From NCBI GenBank assembly GCA_947447385.1, contig CANFKN010000024.1, positions 1 through 12,274 on the forward strand: DNA of 12,274 nt, read 5' to 3'. The position numbers and the translations under genes are program-made. Under the pieces are notes generated by a model that saw only the letters and a program-made list of their open reading frames with translations, was not told where the DNA came from and did no database searches. Source of the stretch: Microbacteriaceae bacterium. GTDB lineage: Bacteria; Actinomycetota; Actinomycetes; Actinomycetales; Microbacteriaceae. Shown here piece after piece: positions 8,225 to 12,274 of this stretch; position 1 is the first letter of the stretch, and each line of letters begins with the position of its first letter.

Positions 8225-8237
8225 GGACGTCTCCTTA
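8222..8237 (-). promoter_or_regulatory. tkt ribosome-binding site inside a small hairpin
   Basis: The minus-strand transcript has AAGGA (8236-8232), a four-base loop GACG, then UCCUU (8227-8223), a perfect 5-bp stem that a flanking U-G wobble could extend. One arm is the Shine-Dalgarno core and the other includes the first two bases of the TTG start codon. Shine-Dalgarno and start site are clear; the masking role of the hairpin is inference, and the stem is short. Confidence 0.55.
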
Positions 8238-8325
8238 GATTTGAAGTAAGAATCACCTACAAAAATAAGCAGGCGCTCAGGGAAGAAATGGCTCCATCGC
8301 CGATGAAGTTATGGGTTCATGAAAC

Positions 8326-8340
8326 TTCAACAGTGTTGAA
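8326..8340. promoter_or_regulatory. Perfect 15-bp palindrome, candidate operator
   Basis: TTCAACA-G-TGTTGAA is a perfect inverted repeat of two 7-base arms around one central base, placed mid-way between tkt and ctaB. Outside it, ATGAAA (8319-8324) and TTTCAT (8345-8350) add a second, slightly asymmetric pair. The form suits a dimeric repressor or activator. I do not recognise the regulator, and one copy is present. It could instead act as an RNA stem in a long tkt leader. Confidence 0.45.
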
Positions 8341-8387
8341 CGTCTTTCATTCCGTAACAAGTAAAAAGTCTATACCTTTAGGGCATT

Positions 8388-8393
8388 TAGACT
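8388..8393 (+). promoter_or_regulatory. Candidate -10 element for a leaderless ctaB mRNA
   Basis: TAGACT fits the TAnnnT -10 pattern and ends seven bases before the ctaB ATG, which would put the transcription start at or next to the A of the start codon. ctaB has no Shine-Dalgarno sequence at normal spacing, and leaderless mRNAs are common in actinobacteria. No convincing -35 is visible. TATACC at 8371-8376 is the alternative, giving a leader of roughly 18 nt. Confidence 0.4.
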
Positions 8394-8400
8394 GGTAACG

Positions 8401-9327
8401 ATGAGTTCTTCAACCACACCCAAAAACACCTTTTCAGCAAAGGCAAAGGCCTATGTTGCGCTAACCAAACCGCGCGTGATTGAGCTCTTGCTCATCACCA
8501 CTGTTCCGACCATGATTTTGGCGAACCACGGCATTGGCGAATTTGGCAAGTTTTGGTGGTTGGTGCTGGGCACTTTAGTTGGCGGTGCTCTCAGCGCCGG
8601 TTCTGCGAACGCATTCAACTGCTACATCGACGCAGACATCGACAAGATTATGGGCCGCACCAAGGGCCGCCCTTTGGTTACCGGCGAACTGAGCAAAACT
8701 GAAGCCTTGATTTTTGCTTGGATTCTTGCCGTCGCTTCAACGATTTGGCTCTGGATCGTGGGCGGTTGGCTCTCAGCGATTCTTTCGGTTGCAGCGATTG
8801 CTTTCTATGTGTTGATTTACACCTTGCTGCTCAAACGCCGCACCCCGCAAAATATCGTCTGGGGCGGCGCTGCCGGTTGCATGCCGGTTCTAATCGGATG
8901 GTCGGCCGTCACCCACACCGTTGAAATCGGCGCTTGGGTTTTGTTCCTAATCATTTTCTTGTGGACACCACCGCACTATTGGCCACTTGCCATGAAATAT
9001 AAGAAAGATTACGCAGCTGCCAACGTGCCCATGTTGCCTGTGGTTGCTGCCCCCGGAGTGGTTGGCATTCAGATCATTCTTTATAGCTGGGCACTCTATG
9101 TTTCAACACTGCTTTTGATTCCAGCTGCTGGGATGGGCGCAATCTATAGCGTGCTTGCGGTTGCCAGCGGCGCTTGGTTTGTTTGGGAATCTTATGTGCT
9201 CTATAAAGACGGCAAAGACGGCGACCCGAAAAACCCGATGCGCCTCTTTCACGGCTCAATCACTTATTTGACAGTGGTTTTCTTAGCGGTTGCCCTCGAC
9301 CCGCTGATGCACATCGCCCTTTGGTAA
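8401..9327 (+). CDS. ctaB: Protoheme IX farnesyltransferase (heme O synthase)
   Basis: Membrane-embedded UbiA-family prenyltransferase that attaches a farnesyl group to heme B to give heme O, the precursor of heme A for cytochrome c oxidase. The 308-residue protein has ALTKPRVIELLL (20-31), the prenyl-diphosphate/Mg-binding motif NCYIDADID (73-81, NxxxDxxxD with Asn73, Asp77 and Asp81), RTKGRPLVTG (86-95), WGGAAGCMPVLIGW (154-167), and the second conserved loop TPPHYWPLAMKYKKDY (189-204). Many hydrophobic segments fill the rest, consistent with the family's multi-spanning fold. The ATG at 8401 is the only reasonable start. It is monocistronic here, converging with phr across a 41-bp gap (9328-9368) in which I see no strong terminator stem. 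Its partner ctaA lies beyond phr on the other strand. Confidence 0.97.
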   Translation: MSSSTTPKNTFSAKAKAYVALTKPRVIELLLITTVPTMILANHGIGEFGKFWWLVLGTLVGGALSAGSANAFNCYIDADIDKIMGRTKGRPLVTGELSKTEALIFAWILAVASTIWLWIVGGWLSAILSVAAIAFYVLIYTLLLKRRTPQNIVWGGAAGCMPVLIGWSAVTHTVEIGAWVLFLIIFLWTPPHYWPLAMKYKKDYAAANVPMLPVVAAPGVVGIQIILYSWALYVSTLLLIPAAGMGAIYSVLAVASGAWFVWESYVLYKDGKDGDPKNPMRLFHGSITYLTVVFLAVALDPLMHIALW

Positions 9328-9368
9328 TGGAATTGCCCACCAAAACGCCCCATTCGATCTTGCAGGTC

Positions 9369-10790
9369 TTAGCGAAGCGCTTTTAGTTCTTCTAGTCGAG
9401 CTAGCGACTCAAGGCGTTCTGCCGCGTGGTCAACTATGCGCTGAGGGTAACCCTCGCGGTATCCCAGCGAATAATTCCAAGGCTCGTGGGCTGCAACACC
9501 GGCAAGGTGGCGAAGCTCGGGAACATATTTGCGAACATAATCGCCATTAGGGTCAAACTTCAAGCCCTGCATTACTGGGTTGAAAACGCGGTAGTAGGGC
9601 GAAGCATCGGTGCCTGAGCCGGCCGTCCACTGCCATCCGTGCGCATTTGAAGCCGGGTCAAAATCGCTCAGGTGGCGTTCAAACCAAGCTGCGCCCTGTT
9701 GCCATTCGAGATGAAGGTCTTTGACCAAGAAAGACGCCACGATCATGCGAACTCGATTGTGCACCCAACCATCAGCCAGCAACTGGCGCATGCCAGCGTC
9801 AACCATCGGGTAGCCAGTTGTTCCGGTTTGCCAAGCGCTAAGTCGTGCATCAGCCATTTCACCCGAGTCATAACGCATTTGTGCATAGATCGGGGCGTAG
9901 TAGTCAGTTAGCGAGTGCGGGTTATGCCAAAGCACGTCTGCATAAAACTCGCGCCAAGCAAGTTCTTTGCGAAAGACCTCTTCACCCTGCGAATCGCCAA
10001 GCTGAGCCAATAAAGTGCGCGGATGAACCTCGCCGTGAGCCAAAGCGTGGCTTAGGTGTGAGGTGCCGCTGTGGTCGGCACGATTGCGGTCATCGGCATA
10101 GTCGGTGAGCGCACGCTGTTGAAAACGCGCGAATGTGCGAAGCGCAAATGCTTCGCCTGCTTTCACTTCAAAGGGTGACGGCTGAGTGCATTCGGGCCAG
10201 GCTTGAGCGGGTGTGAGTTCAGCAACCCGCTTCGAGCGCCAGTTTTGGCCGATTTGAGGCATTGGTTTTGGTGCTGCTGCCGCACCGGCTGGCAAGTGTT
10301 CGAACCAAGCTTTATAAAACGGTGTGTACACCCGATAAGGCAGGCCATCGCTGGCTTTGCGAACGGTTCCAGGCTCAACGGCATAGTTGCTGCCAGTCAG
10401 CCGCAAGAACACACCCGCGGCTTGCAGCGCAACGCCAACGGCGTTTTGTTCTGCAATGCCGCTTGGGTCAAACAATCGCATCGCATGAACTTCTTTAGCG
10501 CCAGCAGCCTGGGCAACCCTCACTACTGATTCAGCAACCCCAGTTAGCCCGTGAGCCACCTGCACGTTCAACAAGCCACCAAGGCCAGTCAAGCTCTCGG
10601 CGAGCGCAGCAACCCCCGCGCGAAGTGAGTGTTGGCGAATGCCTGCTAGTGCCTGAAAGGCATCCTCGTCGAAAACATACAGCGCAGTGATTTCGCTGTC
10701 ACCGTCAGAAACAGCAGCGTGAATAGCCTCAGCGAGCGCCTCATTGTCGTTTAGGCGTAGGTCTTTGCGAAACCAGTGAACTCGCGCCAT
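9369..10790 (-). CDS. phr: Deoxyribodipyrimidine photo-lyase (class I, FAD-dependent)
   Basis: Uses blue or near-UV light and reduced FAD to split cyclobutane pyrimidine dimers in DNA. The 473-residue protein has the N-terminal antenna-domain start VHWFRKDLRLNDNEAL (4-19) and the C-terminal FAD domain: GTSHLSHALAHGE (242-254), FRKELAWREFYADVLWHNP (273-291), AWQTGTTGYPMVDAGMRQL (319-337), WVHNRVRMI (342-350), and HGWQWTAGSGTDASPYYRVF (384-403) with family-typical Asn404-Pro405 next. By comparison with E. coli PhrB from memory, Trp363 and Trp386 match two members of the electron-transfer triad; the third, surface Trp has no obvious counterpart. The ATG at 10790 is two bases after the ctaA stop and has no strong ribosome-binding site, so the gene is probably co-transcribed and translationally coupled with ctaA. 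A cryptochrome-like role cannot be excluded by sequence alone. Confidence 0.94.
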   Translation of the reverse strand: MARVHWFRKDLRLNDNEALAEAIHAAVSDGDSEITALYVFDEDAFQALAGIRQHSLRAGVAALAESLTGLGGLLNVQVAHGLTGVAESVVRVAQAAGAKEVHAMRLFDPSGIAEQNAVGVALQAAGVFLRLTGSNYAVEPGTVRKASDGLPYRVYTPFYKAWFEHLPAGAAAAPKPMPQIGQNWRSKRVAELTPAQAWPECTQPSPFEVKAGEAFALRTFARFQQRALTDYADDRNRADHSGTSHLSHALAHGEVHPRTLLAQLGDSQGEEVFRKELAWREFYADVLWHNPHSLTDYYAPIYAQMRYDSGEMADARLSAWQTGTTGYPMVDAGMRQLLADGWVHNRVRMIVASFLVKDLHLEWQQGAAWFERHLSDFDPASNAHGWQWTAGSGTDASPYYRVFNPVMQGLKFDPNGDYVRKYVPELRHLAGVAAHEPWNYSLGYREGYPQRIVDHAAERLESLARLEELKALR

Positions 10791-10792
10791 GG

Positions 10793-11845
10793 CTAGATTG
10801 CTGAGCTGCTTGCGCTGTTGGTCGCGGCGTTGCTAGGGGTGTGTGCTGCCGCGTCGAGGTTTTTGCCGTGCACAGTTAGCCAGGTGAAACTGAGCAGTGC
10901 AATCAAGCTGGCGGCCCCAAACATGTGAAAGCCGACCAAAAGTGCTGGCACAGCGGGTTCGATCACATAGCTCTGAAACACTCCGAGCGTGGCTTGGGCG
11001 ATGGTCAAAAGCAAGAGCGCGCCTGAAACTTTAGTTGCGATGCGGTTCTCACGAGGTTGACGACGCAGATCGTGGCGCAAAAGCACTGTGAAAATGACCA
11101 CCTCGATTGCTAGCAAGACATAGGCGGGAACGCTGTGAACACTCTCAAGTAGCTCAAAGGAAAGACCGTTGCGAACCGAGTTAGCATCACCGGCGTGAGG
11201 ACCCGAGCCAGTAGTAAGCACACCAATAAATACTGCGAGGCCGCCAACCCAAACTAGGGGAGTAGCAAGTCGATAAGCCAGTTGCGGCATCGTGCGGTGC
11301 TCAGGCTGATACACCCTCCACACCAAGAGGCACGAAAGAATAATCATGATTGCGCTCAGAACAAAGTGAACGCCAACTAACCATGGAATCAGCTTGATCC
11401 AAACGGTCACGCCACCGACAACGGCCTGAACTGCAATGCCAGCGATGAGAATCCAAGCCATTCGAGTTGCAGATCGAAGTGCTGCGCCGCGAACCGCAAG
11501 GAGAGTCGCAATGGCAATCAAAATCAAAACTCCGGTCAAAGCACGGTTGCCGAATTCAATGGCTCCGTGGATTCCCTGCGCCGGCGTGGTGGTGAAGTGA
11601 CCAGTTGTGCACTCTGGCCAGTCGGTGCAACCAAGACCCGAACCTGTCAGGCGCACCACACCGCCAGTGACAACAATCAAAATCTCACTAGCTAGCGAGA
11701 CCCAAGCCCAAATACGTGCCTGGTTAGCCAAACGCTTGCCAACCCAGTTCACTGCACCGAGAAAGCTCTTCACCAATGGATTCAAAATCTGCCCTTCAGA
11801 CCAAAAACTCAAAACGCGTGTGATTGGGGCTAGTGCCAAAACCAT
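10793..11845 (-). CDS. ctaA: Heme A synthase (CtaA/COX15)
   Basis: Integral membrane monooxygenase converting heme O to heme A, acting directly after CtaB. The protein has family features in order: TGGVVRLTGSGLGCTDWPEC (60-79) with a Cys73/Cys79 pair on the first outer loop, HGAIEFGNR (93-101), VGVHFVLS (158-165), ESVHSVPAY (234-242) and GFHMFGAAS (305-313). The four histidines (93, 160, 237, 307) match the expected heme ligands. About eight hydrophobic helices alternate with short loops, and the C-terminus is a Ser/Ala/Asn-rich tail. From the ATG at 11845 the protein has 350 residues, somewhat long for the family, with about 45 residues before the first helix. A TTG at 11785, preceded by GAAGGG and a 6-nt spacer, would give 330 residues and is a credible alternative. 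It is followed two bases later by phr. Confidence 0.93.
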   Translation of the reverse strand: MVLALAPITRVLSFWSEGQILNPLVKSFLGAVNWVGKRLANQARIWAWVSLASEILIVVTGGVVRLTGSGLGCTDWPECTTGHFTTTPAQGIHGAIEFGNRALTGVLILIAIATLLAVRGAALRSATRMAWILIAGIAVQAVVGGVTVWIKLIPWLVGVHFVLSAIMIILSCLLVWRVYQPEHRTMPQLAYRLATPLVWVGGLAVFIGVLTTGSGPHAGDANSVRNGLSFELLESVHSVPAYVLLAIEVVIFTVLLRHDLRRQPRENRIATKVSGALLLLTIAQATLGVFQSYVIEPAVPALLVGFHMFGAASLIALLSFTWLTVHGKNLDAAAHTPSNAATNSASSSAI

Positions 11846-11901
11846 GCCTCGGCTAAACTTGAAGCTCTAACCAGCATTAGGCATTGGCGCCTTTTCACAA
11901 G

Positions 11902-11918
11902 CAACACTTAAAGTCTTG
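11902..11918. promoter_or_regulatory. 17-bp near-perfect palindrome, candidate operator
   Basis: CAAcACTT-A-AAGTcTTG reads the same on both strands except for one symmetric C/C pair and the central base. It lies about 16 bases before the TACTTT -10 candidate of sufB and could overlap the -35 region. From memory, SufR-type boxes are described as CAAC with GTTG at a different spacing, so it does not fit them cleanly. The regulator is unknown. Confidence 0.4.
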
Positions 11919-11986
11919 CACGAATTCGCTGGAATACTTTTTGCCTCGGTCGTGGTTGTAGCTCATGATCGATATAACAGAATCAC

Positions 11987-11992
11987 AGGAGG
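11987..11992 (+). promoter_or_regulatory. sufB ribosome-binding site
   Basis: AGGAGG, a near-consensus Shine-Dalgarno sequence, lies six bases before the ATG at 11999. It is the strongest ribosome-binding site in the window and fixes the sufB start. Confidence 0.9.
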
Positions 11993-11998
11993 TTCAGC

Positions 11999-12274
11999 AT
12001 GTCTGAGAACATCATCGAACGCCCCGAACTAGACAGCCTTGGCGTCTATGAATTTGGTTGGGCAGATTCAGATAAAGCTGGCCAGGCAGCAGTGCGCGGC
12101 ATTAACGAAGGCGTCGTTCGCGACATTTCTGAAAAGAAATCTGAGGCTGACTGGATGCTCGAGAATCGCCTCAAGGGTTATGAATATTTCTTGCGCAAGC
12201 CAATGCCGAGCTGGGGCGCAGACCTTAGTGGCATCGATTTTGACAACATCAAGTACTTTGTTCGTTCAACCGAG
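11999..12274 (+). CDS. sufB: Fe-S cluster assembly protein SufB (N-terminal part)
   Basis: SufB is the scaffold subunit of the SufBCD complex, on which iron-sulfur clusters are built in the cytosol. Only the first 92 codons are present; the reading frame is open to the window edge. The translation begins MSENIIERPELDSLGVYEFG. It contains VVRDISEKKSEADWMLENRL (about residues 41-60), then FLRKPMPSWGADLSGIDFDN (66-85) and IKYFVRSTE (residues 84-92), matching the conserved SufB N-terminal region. The cluster-binding core lies outside the window. The start is fixed by the AGGAGG six bases upstream. In most actinobacteria this gene opens or follows sufR in a suf operon; here the neighbour on the left is ctaA, transcribed away from it. 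Confidence 0.95.
   Translation, partial: MSENIIERPELDSLGVYEFGWADSDKAGQAAVRGINEGVVRDISEKKSEADWMLENRLKGYEYFLRKPMPSWGADLSGIDFDNIKYFVRSTE

Larger units (their letters stand above)
8225..8400. promoter_or_regulatory. Divergent tkt / ctaB regulatory region
   Basis: This 176-bp noncoding gap separates two genes that point away from each other, so it must hold both promoters. Minus-strand -10-like hexamers (TAnnnT) for tkt are TAGACT (8372-8367), TAACTT (8311-8306) and TATTTT (8267-8262); none has a good -35, so the tkt start site is unresolved and its leader could be roughly 30 to 135 nt. On the plus strand TATACC (8371-8376) and TAGACT (8388-8393) are candidates for ctaB. The middle holds inverted repeats: CATCG-C-CGATG (8295-8305), TGAAGTT/AACTTCA (8304-8310 with 8323-8329), TTCATGAA (8316-8323) and the 15-bp palindrome at 8326-8340. 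Confidence 0.6.
11846..11998. promoter_or_regulatory. Divergent ctaA / sufB regulatory region
   Basis: This 153-bp noncoding stretch separates the outward-facing ctaA and sufB and must hold both promoters. For sufB, candidate -10 elements are TACTTT (11935-11940) and TATAAC (11973-11978); the latter would leave a leader of only about 14 nt. For ctaA on the minus strand, TTGTGA followed by TAATGC 15 bases later is a weak candidate. Inverted repeats present are the 17-bp near-palindrome at 11902-11918 and a small CTAA/TTAG pair (11867-11870, 11877-11880). No small ORF with a ribosome-binding site is visible, so no regulator gene is hidden here. Confidence 0.55.

Noticed and set aside
9328..9368. 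Possible terminator between convergent ctaB and phr
   Set aside because: No stem longer than a few base pairs with a following T-tract is visible in the 41-bp gap.
1..12274. Mobile elements, CRISPR arrays, tRNA or rRNA genes, defence systems
   Set aside because: No terminal inverted repeats with a transposase, no regularly spaced repeats, no RNA gene signatures. Every long frame is explained by a housekeeping gene.

Overview
The window looks like a chromosomal core-metabolism segment from an actinobacterium, most likely a small-genome planktonic member of the Microbacteriaceae (Luna-type freshwater lineage such as Rhodoluna or Aquiluna). The family assignment is inference. It rests on an OpcA gene, an actinobacterial-type transaldolase followed by a SIS-type phosphoglucose isomerase, the divergent tkt/ctaB pair with ctaA and sufB close by, GC content near the mid-50s by eye, and tightly packed genes. 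I see no mobile element, integrase, CRISPR array, tRNA, rRNA or clear sign of recent transfer.

Layout. At 17-46 a strong hairpin with T-tracts on both sides closes the left end. From 8224 down to 78 on the minus strand runs a six-gene pentose-phosphate operon, transcribed tkt - tal - pgi - zwf - opcA - pgl. Its junctions are tight: 50 bp, a 1-bp overlap, 16 bp, a 4-bp overlap and 7 bp. A divergent regulatory region (8225-8400) with several inverted repeats separates it from ctaB (+, 8401-9327). ctaB converges with a two-gene minus-strand unit, ctaA-phr (11845 to 9369, 2-bp gap). A second divergent region (11846-11998) separates ctaA from sufB, which starts at 11999 (+) and runs off the right edge.

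How the genes work together. Zwf, with its assembly factor OpcA, oxidises glucose-6-phosphate; Pgl hydrolyses the lactone; Tkt and Tal rearrange pentose phosphates to fructose-6-phosphate and glyceraldehyde-3-phosphate; Pgi returns fructose-6-phosphate to glucose-6-phosphate. The operon therefore encodes a nearly closed NADPH-generating cycle, lacking only 6-phosphogluconate dehydrogenase and the pentose-phosphate epimerase and isomerase. CtaB and CtaA make heme O and then heme A for the aa3-type terminal oxidase. Phr repairs UV-induced pyrimidine dimers with light. SufB is the scaffold of the SUF iron-sulfur assembly machine. The order resembles the Mycobacterium tuberculosis block around Rv1445c-Rv1461, with pgi added, a photolyase next to ctaA, and no sufR-like regulator before sufB.

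I found no clear new biological system. The items most worth a second look are regulatory: a chain of competing inverted repeats upstream of tkt, a hairpin that could mask the tkt ribosome-binding site and TTG start, a probably leaderless ctaB transcript, and a near-perfect palindrome in the ctaA/sufB intergenic region.
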